Below are positions 1 to 8,120 of a DNA stretch of 64,000 nucleotides, piece after piece. The notes under the pieces are model-generated. The model had not been told where the DNA came from. It was given only the letters and a program-made list of their open reading frames with translations, and made no database searches. Source of the stretch: Candidatus Brachybacter algidus (GTDB lineage: Bacteria; Bacteroidota; Bacteroidia; Chitinophagales; Saprospiraceae); NCBI GenBank assembly GCA_016711705.1, contig JADJSK010000006.1, forward strand, positions 1 through 64,000, read 5' to 3'. The number at the start of each line of letters is the position of its first letter. The stretch's first letter is position 1. The translations under genes were made by a program, and so were the position numbers.

Positions 1-740
1 TATAGCCGCCGTCTATTGTATAATATGCGCCGGTGACGAAGGAGGATTTTGAAGAACTGAGCCAAAGAACCAATTCTGCCACTTCCTCTGAAGTACCTAA
101 TCTGCCGATTGGATGCATTGCCGCTATTGCTTTTAATGTATCATCGTCCAACGCATTAGTAAGCAATGGTGTACTAATATATCCAGGACCTATTGCGTTT
201 ACACGGATATTCTGATCAGCATATTCCAATGCCGCAGTCTTAGTAAGACCAATGACTCCATGTTTTGCTGACACATATGCTGAACTATTTCTGGTACCGA
301 CAATAGCTAGTATAGATGCCATGTTTACAATGCTTCCGCCTCCAGATTTCAACATGGCAGGTATCTGATAATGCATTCCATAAAATACCCCGGACAAATT
401 AATTGCAATTACTTTATCCCAACCGTCTATTGGGTATTCGCTGACAGGTCCTAATGGGCCGCCAATACCTGCGTTGTTGCATACAATGAAGTCCTCCATA
501 CTTTTCTACGGTCTGCTCCACGAGCAATTCATGTTCACGCGGTTTTGAAGTGTCTGTTTTGATAAATATAGCTTCTCCACCTGAAGAGGTAATTTGGTTC
601 ACAGTTTCTTGCGAACCTTTTACATCAATATCAGCTATGACAACCTTGGCACCTTCTGTAGCGAGCAATATCGCACTCGCACGACCAATACCGGATCCAC
701 CTCCTGTTACAATAGCAACTTTATTTTCTAATGCATTCAT
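1..740 (-). pseudogene. SDR-family oxidoreductase (short-chain dehydrogenase), frameshifted and cut by the window edge
   Basis: NAD(P)-dependent short-chain dehydrogenase/reductase; substrate unknown. The start is the ATG at 738-740 (MNALENKVAIVTGG). The cofactor-binding TGGGSGIG motif lies at residues 12-19. After about 85 codons the frame breaks near 485-487. One extra base there would give KYGGLHIVCNNAG and join the NNAG motif and the rest of the fold, which is open in another frame down to base 1. That second part holds the catalytic Ser region (MASILAIVG), the YxxxK pair (SAYVSAKHG) and the C-terminal GAYYTIDGGY. Only a few C-terminal residues lie beyond the window. Every family motif survives on both sides of the break, so this is either a single-base sequencing deletion or very recent inactivation. 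The family call is firm; the specific reaction cannot be told. Confidence 0.85.
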
Positions 741-1162
741 TTTTTATTATTTATTTTTATTTTAAATCAATTGTCGGCGGTTTAATAAATAGTCACTTTA
801 ATATTTATCATGTTAGCCATTCTTTACTCAACCTAAATAGTTCTAAAATTGAAACAGATATTTAAGACAAATAATTCTTTAATGTGAAATAATTCTTGGC
901 ATGAAAATCAAGGCCTTTCTATTCAGGAAAAGCGAAGCATAAAAATGATTCTTACAAGCAATTCATATATTTTAATTAAGTTACAGTAGACAATATTTAA
1001 TAGATAGACTTACATTTGAAGGCGATCAAAATAATTTTAATTTGAATATACCAATCGTAAATGAATATTTACATTTTGAAAATGGAATCTATCCGATTCT
1101 TTAAACTTATATCAAACTAAAGCGCAATACTTATTATTAGGAAATTTTAAAAACAAGTTTCA
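741..1162. other. AT-rich spacer
   Basis: A 422-bp divergent spacer between the minus-strand dehydrogenase and the plus-strand lipocalin-like gene. It is very AT-rich. I see no gene, RNA or clear repeat in it; it must carry the promoters of both neighbours, but none could be picked out with confidence. Confidence 0.6.
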
Positions 1163-1656
1163 TTGAAAGCAATATTATTCTTTTTTATTTCTATTCATTT
1201 TCTAACAGCTCAGGATTTAAAACTCACCGATATCCAAGGTCGATGGTATGTCATTCAATCCAACTTTCCTATGTGGCTTTCCGGGAAAAAACAAACCCAA
1301 CATTTAATTACACCATCATGGAAAGGGAAGGGCGATACCGTATTATTGGATGAAGTTAAGTATCTGAAAAAGGAAAGAATAAAACCATAGTCGGATATGA
1401 TAAGACTCTGGATGATAGCAATACCCGATTTATCTGGAGAGGAAAGGGGCTGCTCTTCATTGCCAAAAGCAAGTGGGAGATTATTTATATAAGTGATAAT
1501 CATCGTTGGGCCATCATCCATTTTAAAAAGACCCTTTTTACACCGGAAGGATATGATGTCATTAGCAGAAATAAGGCGATGGATTATGTGTTGGGGTTGG
1601 ATGTGAAGAAGAAGTTAGAAGATTTAAGTATTGAAGGAGTGGAGGAAGTAAGATAG
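1163..1656 (+). pseudogene. secreted lipocalin-like protein, broken by one frameshift
   Basis: Lipocalins are small beta-barrel proteins that bind lipids or other hydrophobic ligands. The only usable start in frame is TTG at 1163, giving a signal peptide (MKAILFFFISIHFLTAQ). Next comes the family's GxWY motif in IQGRWYVIQSNFP. The first frame ends at 1390. Adding one A to the A5 run at 1367-1371 changes KKERIKP-stop into KKGKNKTIVGYD and opens about 90 more codons up to TAG at 1654-1656. These contain the usual second half (SKWEIIYISDNHRWAIIHF, then TPEGYDVISR). The restored product is about 164 aa, normal for the family. The stop codon is directly abutted by the first unit of the 205-bp tandem repeat. 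The lipocalin-like call rests on overall pattern, not on a search. Confidence 0.7.
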
Positions 1657-2340
1657 TATTAGAGTTAACCAGTATTAGAGTTAATAAGTATTAGAGTGGA
1701 CAGTAATAGAGTTAACCAGTGAGAGTGCACCAGTTTTTAGTGCACCTGGATTTAGGTACATGGCTAAGCTTGATCGTAATATAGAATTAATCAATAAGAA
1801 GCTCTGAAAGAGCGTTTTCTCCCTATCGAATTGCGAAAGCTTTTCGTTTATGTAGGAAAAGTATTAGAGTTAACCAGTATTAGAGTTAATAAGTATTAGA
1901 GTGGACAGTAATAGAGTTAACCAGTGAGAGTGTACCAGTTGTTAGTGCACCTGGATTTAGGTACATGGCTAAGCTTGATCGTAATATAGAATTAATCAAT
2001 AAGAAGCTCTGAAAGAGCGTTTTCTCCCAGCGAATTGCGAAAGCTTTTTCGTTTATGTAGGAAAAGTATTAGAGTTAATCAGTAATAGAGTTAATAAGTA
2101 TTAGAGTGGACAGTAATAGAGTTAATCAGTGAGAGTGTACCAGTTGTTAGTGCACCTGGATTTAGGTACATGGCTAAGCTTGATCGTAATATAGAATTAA
2201 TCAATAAGAAGCTTTGAAAGAGCGTTTTCTCCTAGCGAATTGCGAAAGCTTTTTCGTTTATGTAGTTTATATAGGAAAAGTATTAGAGTTAACCAGTTAA
2301 CCAGTATTAGAGTGGACAGTAATAGAGTTTTAGAGTTGAA
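1656..2340. repeat. 205-bp tandem repeat, three full units plus a partial fourth
   Basis: Near-identical units begin at 1656, 1861, 2066 and 2280 (periods 205, 205 and 214; the last carries a 9-bp insertion), and the fourth copy breaks off near 2340. Each unit starts with several copies of a short motif around TATTAGAGTTAA. It also contains small hairpins: GCTCTGAAAGAGC, CGAAAGCTTTTCG, and TGTACC paired with GGTACA. No coding frame is conserved. The array lies between the lipocalin-like gene and the IS element. Confidence 0.9.
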
Positions 2341-2349
2341 TAATATTCT

Positions 2350-2357
2350 AAATAACA
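2350..2357. repeat. left 8-bp target-site duplication of the IS256-type element
   Basis: AAATAACA here is repeated exactly at 3673-3680, on the other side of the IS element. Eight bases is the duplication length expected for IS256-family insertion. Confidence 0.75.
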
Positions 2358-3672
2358 GGTACTAAGCCATAAAGTGTAAGTTATAAAAATGAATAAATTT
2401 ATAACGAAAAACAAAAAATCAAATGGATTCAAAAGATTTTATCAGTGATGAGATTTTAAAGCAATTTAAGACAGGAGATGAATTGATGAGTTTTCTAACA
2501 TCGATTCAAAAACGAGGGATAGAAAAGATACTAGAGGGCGAAATGGATAGCCACCTTGGATATGAAAAGCACGATAAAACCGGTGCACCAAACTCAAGAA
2601 ATGGGTTTAGTAATAAGAAGATTAAAACTAGTTTTGGAGAGGATAACATTCAGGTACCAAGAGATAGAGATGGTAGTTTTTCACCGATGCTTGTTCCAAA
2701 GCGAAAAGGAATGGCTGAAGGTATAGAAAATATCATCATTTCATTGTATTCAAGGGGCATGAGTAATAGCGATATAGAAAACCAGATCAGGGATCTATAC
2801 AATGTAGAAGTATCAACTTCAACGATTTCAAGAATAACAAATGCTATAACAGAGGATATTGTAGCATGGCAAAATAGGCCGCTGGAAGATGTCTATTTGA
2901 TTGTCTGGTTAGATGGAATTGTATTTAAGGTAAGAGAACAATCCAAGGTAATAAACAAGACGATTTATATAGCGATCGGCCTGAGGCAAGATGGTATAAA
3001 GGAAGTGTTGGGTTTGTGGCTAGGGTGGAAAGAGAGCTCCAGCTTTTGGATGAGTGTATTGACAGACATGAAAGCACGTGGTGTAAATGATATACTCATA
3101 ACAGCTACAGACAATTTAAATGGTTTTACGGAAACGATCAAAACGGTTTTCCCACAATCAAACACTCAAATATGCATTGTCCATCAGATCAGAAATGCAT
3201 GCAAATTTGTGTCATATAAAGACCGAAAGCCATTTACAGCTGATATGAAGAAAATATATGGAGCGCCAACGAAACAATCAGCAGAGGCAGCATTTAAGGA
3301 CTTTGCAATGACTTGGGAAGATAAGTATCCGTATTCAGTACAATCATGGAGGACTAACTGGGATGAATTAACGACTTTTTCAGCTTCCCCTTAGAAATCC
3401 GTAAGATTATGTATACAACTAATTTAATAGAGAACCTGAATGGAAAAATCAGAAAATATACAAAAAACAAGCTTTCTTTTCCAACTGATGAATCTGTTAT
3501 GAAATCAGTTTATCTGGCCATAGAGAAGCTACAAGGAAATGGTCCATGCCTATTCATAACTGGGGCGTGGTAACCAATCAATTTATTATTATCTTTGGAG
3601 AGAGATTAACCAATTTTATGAAAGCTTAGGGGAGCCCAAAAAAACAACTTACACACTTTGTGGGATAGTGTC
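2358..3672 (+). mobile_element. IS256-family insertion sequence, 1315 bp
   Basis: The element is bounded by an exact 8-bp direct repeat (AAATAACA) and by imperfect terminal inverted repeats. The left end reads GGTACTAAGCCATAAAGTGT and the complement of the right end reads GACACTATCCCACAAAGTGT; both continue into AAGTT, with a 2-bp gap in the left copy. Length, ends and duplication size fit the IS256 family. The right-hand duplication ends one base before the stop codon (3682-3684) of the converging outer-membrane gene, so the element landed exactly between genes. Its transposase is frameshifted, so this copy is probably not autonomous if the sequence is right. Confidence 0.8.
2423..3629 (+). 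pseudogene. IS256-family transposase with two frameshifts
   Basis: DDE transposase that mobilises the surrounding element. The intact first part covers 323 codons from ATG 2423. It contains the family's N-terminal helices, the first catalytic Asp in VWLDGIVFKV and the second in ATDNLNGFTE. One T missing from the T5 run at 3376-3380 ends the frame early. Restoring it gives FFSFPLEIRKIMYTTNLIE, where the catalytic Glu sits in NLIENLNGKIR. A second missing base near 3523-3527 (expected GAG GAA GCT) hides the final MPIHNWG segment; that frame ends at TAG 3627-3629. The restored length is about 400 aa, as in the family. The flanking duplication is still perfect, which suggests recent insertion and makes sequencing error a serious alternative to decay. 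Confidence 0.85.
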
Positions 3673-3680
3673 AAATAACA
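3673..3680. repeat. right 8-bp target-site duplication of the IS256-type element
   Basis: Exact AAATAACA match to 2350-2357. It ends one base before the outer-membrane gene's stop codon. Confidence 0.75.
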
Positions 3681-3681
3681 A

Positions 3682-4401
3682 TTATTCCGCGTCCAAATTG
3701 CCATTAATCCTGATGCCAACCGATAATTCCAGCGAATAATTAACCACCTTTTGTTCCGGATAGATGATGTTATTTCCTTGATAATCCTGACCGGCGAATC
3801 TCAGATAAAAGATCTGACGTGAAAGATCCGGTTGTAATTGCAGGTCGATGAAACCCATGTGAAACCCTAATGGAATATTGATTCCACCACCCACATCCAG
3901 GCCGTAATTGAATTTTCTTACAAAATCATCAAAGCCCTGAAAGTAGTTTGAGAGTTCGTAATCTAATGTGTATTCTGCTCGTAAATCCAGCGAATAAAAA
4001 TATCTAAAATCAGGGCCAAAGCTTTTTCTGCCTCCAAGGGCAAAGGAAAGATTGTGAAATCTATTCTTTATAGTGAATCCATCATAATTAACTCCATTTT
4101 GGGTCTGACCTCCATTAACTCTCTGGCTGCTACCACGCTGATGATATGCCAGCTCTGCAAAAAATGCAAATGGTTTTCCAGGTTCATATGATTCTACAGC
4201 AACGGAGCCATGCAACCCTAAGAGTGGTTGAGTAGAACCAACGCTATTCCACCTTTGAAATCCAAGGGATGGGCCTGCCTTGAAGGACCAAATTGAATAT
4301 TGAGCATTCAATTGCTGCATAGAAGCAGTGCAGAGGAAAAACAATATAACCGGAATTAATATTTGAATTTTTTCCCCCTTGAGAATAGTTGCTAACTTCA
4401 T
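3682..4401 (-). CDS. outer-membrane beta-barrel protein (PorT-like fold), function unknown
   Basis: A 239-aa exported protein. Residues 1-33 form a basic, then hydrophobic signal segment ending LNAQ. The rest is rich in alternating aromatic/polar beta strands (SFKAGPSLGFQRW, FAFFAELAYHQRGSS, HNLSFALGGRKSF, YSLELSVGIRING), the pattern of small Bacteroidota outer-membrane barrels. The N-terminus looks long for a signal peptide, so an internal start is possible, but no better ATG is obvious. It is convergent with the IS element, which inserted one base past its stop codon. The ribbon-helix-helix gene lies 67 bp upstream on the same strand. No enzymatic motif is seen; structure or transport roles are both open. 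Confidence 0.7.
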   Translation of the reverse strand: MKLATILKGEKIQILIPVILFFLCTASMQQLNAQYSIWSFKAGPSLGFQRWNSVGSTQPLLGLHGSVAVESYEPGKPFAFFAELAYHQRGSSQRVNGGQTQNGVNYDGFTIKNRFHNLSFALGGRKSFGPDFRYFYSLDLRAEYTLDYELSNYFQGFDDFVRKFNYGLDVGGGINIPLGFHMGFIDLQLQPDLSRQIFYLRFAGQDYQGNNIIYPEQKVVNYSLELSVGIRINGNLDAE

Positions 4402-4468
4402 TTTAGACGCTTTTAAAAAATGGAAGGTAACAACTTTTTATTGCACTGGAGTTTCTTTTAGGGAATAA

Positions 4469-4663
4469 TTAACTTTTTTTTCCTTCACTTTTGTCCGTAT
4501 CGGACAGATTTATATGGTCTTTCCATCGCTTTGATTCAAGCAGCGATCTCTGAAGCAAATATTCTATCTGACCATTGGTACTGCGGAATTCGTCCGCAGC
4601 CCATTTTTCCAGAAGTTTCATTGTTTCAGGATTTATTCTTAAGACAAATGATTTTTTTGACAA
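4469..4663 (-). CDS. small ribbon-helix-helix (Arc-like) DNA-binding protein
   Basis: A 64-aa protein. It begins with a short beta strand (KKSFVLRINPE), followed by two helices (TMKLLEKWAADEFRS and TNGQIEYLLQRSLLESKR). This is the Arc/MetJ-type ribbon-helix-helix layout, used as a dimer to bind operator DNA. A charged tail (DTDKSEGKKS) follows. The gene lies 104 bp downstream of the SPFH gene on the same strand and could share its transcript. No toxin gene is adjacent, so an antitoxin role is not supported; an accessory regulator is the simpler reading. Confidence 0.7.
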   Translation of the reverse strand: MSKKSFVLRINPETMKLLEKWAADEFRSTNGQIEYLLQRSLLESKRWKDHINLSDTDKSEGKKS

Positions 4664-4691
4664 AATATTTATAAAATTAGAAATTAGAAAT

Positions 4692-4765
4692 TAGAAGTGA
4701 GTCGTCAGTCGTCAGTCGTCAGTGGTCAGAGGTGTCTGATATCTGACTACTGATCACTGACCACT
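4692..4765. repeat. degenerate GTCAGTC-type microrepeat
   Basis: A run of short imperfect copies of GTCGTCAGT / GTGGTCAGAG / TGACCACTG fills the gap between the SPFH stop codon and the ribbon-helix-helix gene. Similar arrays occur at 43.8, 44.2 and 44.4-44.5 kb. The array starts close to a gene end and has no coding capacity. Confidence 0.7.
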
Positions 4766-4767
4766 GT

Positions 4768-5628
4768 TTAGTGATTAAGCGTTCCTGCATTGATGACAGG
4801 ATGTGCTGACCTGTCAGAACATAATACTACCATCAGATTGCTCACCATGGCAGCCTTGCTGTGTTCATCAAAATCAACGATCTTACCTTCCTGTAGCTTT
4901 GTCAATGCGAGGTCGACCATACCCACAGCACCTTCAACAATTTTCTTACGAGCTGCTACGATTGCTATTGCTTGTTGCCTTTGAAGCATCGCTCCAGCTA
5001 TCTCCTGTGCATATGCCAAGTGGCTGATTCTGGCTTCGATGATGACTATTCCGGCACTTTCTAAACGGTCATGCAGCGCTTTTTCTAACTCTTCATTTAC
5101 TTTTTCAGCACCTGATAATAGTGTCAAATCAGCATTTTCATCCTCAAATTGGTCATAAGGGTATTTATTGGCAAGGACACGGATAGCAGCTTCACTCTGT
5201 ATGCGAACGAAATTGACATAATCATCTACCTCATATAATGCCTTGAAAGTATCTGAAACCTTCCAAACGATTACTGCTGCAATTTCTATAGGATTGCCCA
5301 CGCCGTCATTGACCTTAAGTTTTTCGCCGTTGAGGTTTCTAGCCCTTAAAGATAATTTTTTACTGATGTAAAAAGGATTAACCCAAAAGAACCCATTTTC
5401 CTTGATCGTTCCCACGTATTTTCCGAAGAAAATCAGTGCAATCGCTTCGTTTGGATTGACGATTTTAAATCCGGGAACAAGAAAGAAAAAGAGCACTCCT
5501 GAAATTATTAAAAATTGAGGAGGAAAGATTTCATTAGCGGCTAAATAAATAGTCGCAGCCACTAATACAGCTAGAAAAAGGATCATTATGAATCCTGAAA
5601 TTGGTTTTATAAGTTTTTCTTTTAACAT
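4768..5628 (-). CDS. SPFH (band 7/prohibitin-like) membrane protein
   Basis: A 286-aa protein of the SPFH family, whose members form membrane-anchored oligomers that organise membrane domains. Two hydrophobic segments lie at about residues 9-52 (FIMILFLAVLVAATIYLAA and FLIISGVLFFFLVPGFKIV). The SPFH domain follows, with NPNEAIALIFFGKYVGTIKENGFFWVNPF, then the conserved IEIAAVIVWKVSDTFKALYEVDDYVNFVRIQSEAAIR. An alpha-helical part (LHDRLESAGIVIIEARISHLAYAQEIAGAMLQRQQA) is typical of oligomerising family members. The C-terminus is short and has no NfeD partner. The nearby ribbon-helix-helix gene may be co-transcribed. The family call is secure; the cellular role is unknown. Confidence 0.85.
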   Translation of the reverse strand: MLKEKLIKPISGFIMILFLAVLVAATIYLAANEIFPPQFLIISGVLFFFLVPGFKIVNPNEAIALIFFGKYVGTIKENGFFWVNPFYISKKLSLRARNLNGEKLKVNDGVGNPIEIAAVIVWKVSDTFKALYEVDDYVNFVRIQSEAAIRVLANKYPYDQFEDENADLTLLSGAEKVNEELEKALHDRLESAGIVIIEARISHLAYAQEIAGAMLQRQQAIAIVAARKKIVEGAVGMVDLALTKLQEGKIVDFDEHSKAAMVSNLMVVLCSDRSAHPVINAGTLNH

Positions 5629-5719
5629 GATGCTTAATTTTTTAAGTAAAGATAGTAATATGATATCAATTTGGTATCATAACGCTATAATGATTTATTT
5701 AGTTTCAAAAACAGAATAA

Positions 5720-5749
5720 TTTGTTGGGAAATAAAAAATTGTATATTAG
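5720..5749 (+). promoter_or_regulatory. putative Bacteroidota-type promoter for the citrate synthase operon
   Basis: TTTG at 5720-5723 and TATATTAG at 5742-5749, separated by 18 bases. This matches the TTTG / TAnnTTTG pattern of Bacteroidota primary sigma promoters with one mismatch. Transcription would start near 5756, about 70 bases before the citrate synthase ATG. Confidence 0.35.
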
Positions 5750-5828
5750 CGTCTTTAAGATTAAACATGTGGTTTAGTATTGGTGTTAACCAACTTTAAC
5801 TAGATCATAAAAAAATATATACTAATTT

Positions 5829-7148
5829 ATGGACCCATTGAAAGAGCTTTTTAAAGCTAAAGCTTTTCCTGTCAGAGATGAATTAAAGGCCGTTTTGAAA
5901 GAGCATGGTGAATTAAAAATCGCCGATGTTAAAGTTAGTCAACTCATAGGTGGGATGCGCAGCATTAAATCTATGTTGTGGGAAACTTCCCTGCTCGATC
6001 CTGAGGAGGGCATTCGCTTCAGAGGTTATTCTATCCCTCAACTTATCGAAGAACTTCCAAAGGCAGAAGGAGATACAGAGCCATTGCCGGAAGGACTTTT
6101 CTGGCTAATGCTCACAGGAGATATCCCATCTAAAGAAAATGTAACATGGTTAAGTGCAGAATTCGAAAGGAGGGCTGAAGTTCGTCCTGAAGTACTTGCA
6201 GTGATAGATGCCTGCACCAACGATGTGCATCCAATGACCATGTTTAGTATTGCTGTTCTGGCGATGCAACCGTCCAGCGTCTTTGCCCAAAAGTATGACG
6301 AAGGCCTGAGTAAAGCTGATTATTGGGATCCAACATACGAGGATACTCTAAATCTAATAGCTAAACTGCCTGTCATTGCTTCTTACATATATAGAAAGGT
6401 ATTCAAAAATGGTGACCACATCGCTCCTAAAAAAGGATTGGATTGGGCGGCAAATTTTGCTCATATGCTTGGGTTTGAAGCACCTGACTTCACGAGTTTG
6501 CTGAGATTATATATGACTATTCATGCTGATCATGAGGGTGGAAATGCAAGTGCGCATGCTACACACCTTGTAGGTAGCACATTGAGTGATGCTTACTTAT
6601 CCTTCAGTGGAGGGCTAAACGCCTTATCTGGTCCATTGCATGGTCTTGCAAATCAGGAAGTGGTAAACTGGATCAATGAAATGGTAGAGCAAATAGGGAC
6701 TAAAAAACCAACAAAAGAACAAATAGCTGACTACGTGAATACGACTTTGGCGGCAGGACAGGTGGTACCGGGTTATGGGCATGCAGTGCTAAGAAAACCG
6801 GATCCAAGATTTTCAGAACAGAAAAGATTTTCAGAACAATATATCCCTGACGATGACTATGTACAGATCGTTTGGAAAGTATTCGATGTAGTGCCGGGAA
6901 TACTAGGCGGACTGGGCAAAGTTGCTAATCCATGGCCTAATGTAGATGCTCATTCAGGTGCTATACTTATACACTATGGCCTCACTGAAGCAAGATTTTA
7001 CACAGTCTTATTTGGTGTGAGCCGGGCTCTTGGAGTATTGGCTCAGTTATGCTGGTCAAGAGTGTTAGGCCTTCCATTAGAAAGACCGAAATCCATCACC
7101 TTTGAAAATGTAAAAGACTTTATCAACAATAACAAAAATCAAAATTAA
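5829..7148 (+). CDS. gltA: citrate synthase, eukaryotic-like type
   Basis: Condenses acetyl-CoA and oxaloacetate to citrate, the entry step of the TCA cycle, in the cytoplasm. The 439-aa length and motifs match the mitochondrial-type enzyme rather than the E. coli type: DHEGGNASAHATHLVGS, SGPLHGLANQEV, PGYGHAVLRKPDPR and WPNVDAHSGAIL. The three catalytic residues are His271 (GPLHG), His318 (GYGHA) and Asp373 (VDAHSG), next to the pig-enzyme numbers 274, 320 and 375. The start is the ATG at 5829, preceded by an AT-rich leader without a ribosome-binding site, as usual in this phylum. It is followed after 6 bp by gcvH, so the genes are likely co-transcribed. The symbol is by function; sequence type differs from E. 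coli gltA. Confidence 0.93.
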   Translation: MDPLKELFKAKAFPVRDELKAVLKEHGELKIADVKVSQLIGGMRSIKSMLWETSLLDPEEGIRFRGYSIPQLIEELPKAEGDTEPLPEGLFWLMLTGDIPSKENVTWLSAEFERRAEVRPEVLAVIDACTNDVHPMTMFSIAVLAMQPSSVFAQKYDEGLSKADYWDPTYEDTLNLIAKLPVIASYIYRKVFKNGDHIAPKKGLDWAANFAHMLGFEAPDFTSLLRLYMTIHADHEGGNASAHATHLVGSTLSDAYLSFSGGLNALSGPLHGLANQEVVNWINEMVEQIGTKKPTKEQIADYVNTTLAAGQVVPGYGHAVLRKPDPRFSEQKRFSEQYIPDDDYVQIVWKVFDVVPGILGGLGKVANPWPNVDAHSGAILIHYGLTEARFYTVLFGVSRALGVLAQLCWSRVLGLPLERPKSITFENVKDFINNNKNQN

Positions 7149-7154
7149 ACGAAG

Positions 7155-7544
7155 ATGAGCATTCCTAAAGAACTAAAATACAGTAAAGAGCACGAGTGGA
7201 TAAGTGTAGAAGGAAATATAGGAACTATTGGCATAACTGAATTTGCTCAAGGTGAACTTGGAGATCTGGTGTATGTAGATATAGATACTGTAGGTCAAGT
7301 GGTTAAAAAAGACGAAATATTCGGTACGGTGGAAGCTGTAAAAACCACTTCGGATCTTTTTCTTCCTGTGACAGGTAAGATACTTGAGGTTAATTCAGAA
7401 ATCACTGAAAGTGGTGGAGATGATCCGGGTCTAATTAATTCGTCACCTTACGAAGATGGTTGGATAGTAAAGATCGAAATCATGGATCCGTCTGAACTAG
7501 ACACCTTGTTGGACAGTGAAGCATATGCCGCCTTAGTGGGATAA
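7155..7544 (+). CDS. gcvH: glycine cleavage system H protein
   Basis: Lipoyl-carrier protein that shuttles the aminomethyl group between the P, T and L proteins of glycine cleavage. The 129-aa length is normal. The lipoylation motif GTVEAVKTTSDL places the modified lysine at residue 63, as in other H proteins. The N-terminal KYSKEHEWISVEG and the central GITEFAQGELGDLVYVDI are also family hallmarks. The gene starts 6 bp after citrate synthase, and its stop codon overlaps the next start by one base (TAATG), so it is the middle gene of a tight operon. The other glycine cleavage genes are not in the window. Confidence 0.95.
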   Translation: MSIPKELKYSKEHEWISVEGNIGTIGITEFAQGELGDLVYVDIDTVGQVVKKDEIFGTVEAVKTTSDLFLPVTGKILEVNSEITESGGDDPGLINSSPYEDGWIVKIEIMDPSELDTLLDSEAYAALVG

Positions 7545-7930
7545 TGATCAAAAAACCTTTAGAGCGACATCGCTTATTTAGAATCATCACCTGGGTATGG
7601 TTAGCTATTCTGACCATACTCCTGCTGCTGCCGGGCAGAGATATACCCAAAATAGACCTCGATCTGGGTATTCCAATTGACAAATTGGTCCATTTTACTT
7701 CACTTTTTATTGCTACAGGCTCATTCCTTTTAAGTATTCATTGGGAAGAAAACAAACATCGAGTTAAGATCATCTTAGGACTGATATTCTATGGAATTTT
7801 TATGGAATTCTTTCAGCATATCCTTCAAAAAAGCCGCGCCTTTGAAGTGGCAGACATCATAGCCAACCTAACGGGAGTTTTATCTGCTGTCCTATTGTAT
7901 ATTATTGTTGGAAAAATAATAAAAAATTAA
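7544..7930 (+). CDS. VanZ-family membrane protein
   Basis: A 128-aa integral membrane protein with four predicted hydrophobic helices: TWVWLAILTILLLLPG, KLVHFTSLFIATGSFLLSI, IILGLIFYGIFMEFFQHIL and ADIIANLTGVLSAVLLYIIVG. The charged FEVADIIANLTG loop and the DKLVHF motif are typical of VanZ-like proteins. In Bacteroidota this gene often follows gcvH, as here, with a 1-bp overlap (TAATG), indicating translational coupling. VanZ-like proteins are named for teicoplanin resistance, but nothing here points to resistance, and no function is inferred beyond membrane location. Confidence 0.85.
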   Translation: MIKKPLERHRLFRIITWVWLAILTILLLLPGRDIPKIDLDLGIPIDKLVHFTSLFIATGSFLLSIHWEENKHRVKIILGLIFYGIFMEFFQHILQKSRAFEVADIIANLTGVLSAVLLYIIVGKIIKN

Positions 7931-7938
7931 CATTTTGC

Positions 7939-7969
7939 CTAACCAATCAAAATACCTTTATTTGGTTAG
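7939..7969 (+). terminator. possible hairpin terminator of the gltA-gcvH-VanZ operon
   Basis: An 8-bp perfect inverted repeat, CTAACCAA (7939-7946) and TTGGTTAG (7962-7969), with a 15-base loop, lies 9 bases after the VanZ stop codon. It lacks a clear U-tract and overlaps the TTTG box of the next promoter, so it may have a regulatory rather than termination role. Confidence 0.35.
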
Positions 7970-7993
7970 AATCCAAATAAAAAGATACCTTTG
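7961..7993 (+). promoter_or_regulatory. promoter for the tandem metalloprotease genes (TTTG-N21-TACCTTTG)
   Basis: TTTG at 7961-7964 and a perfect TAnnTTTG match (TACCTTTG) at 7986-7993, 21 bases apart, fit the Bacteroidota promoter consensus. The expected start of transcription near 8000 would leave a leader of about 120 bases before the metalloprotease ATG at 8121. Confidence 0.55.
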
Positions 7994-8120
7994 CCGAACT
8001 ATTTCCAAATTGAATTATTATACTACTGAAATTTAAGTGTTTTATTTTGTTGTCAAATCTTTCTCATTTACAACAAGATATAAGTAAAAGTCATTGTTTA
8101 TCATTAAAGTTTTCTAACGA

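Noticed and set aside
1656..2340. CRISPR array
   Set aside because: Units are 205 bp and nearly identical throughout, with no unique spacers and no cas genes nearby.
4469..4663. Antitoxin of a toxin-antitoxin pair
   Set aside because: The ribbon-helix-helix fold fits, but no toxin-like gene overlaps or adjoins it.
7544..7930. Glycopeptide resistance gene
   Set aside because: VanZ-like proteins linked to gcvH are ordinary in this phylum and no vanHAX-type genes are present.
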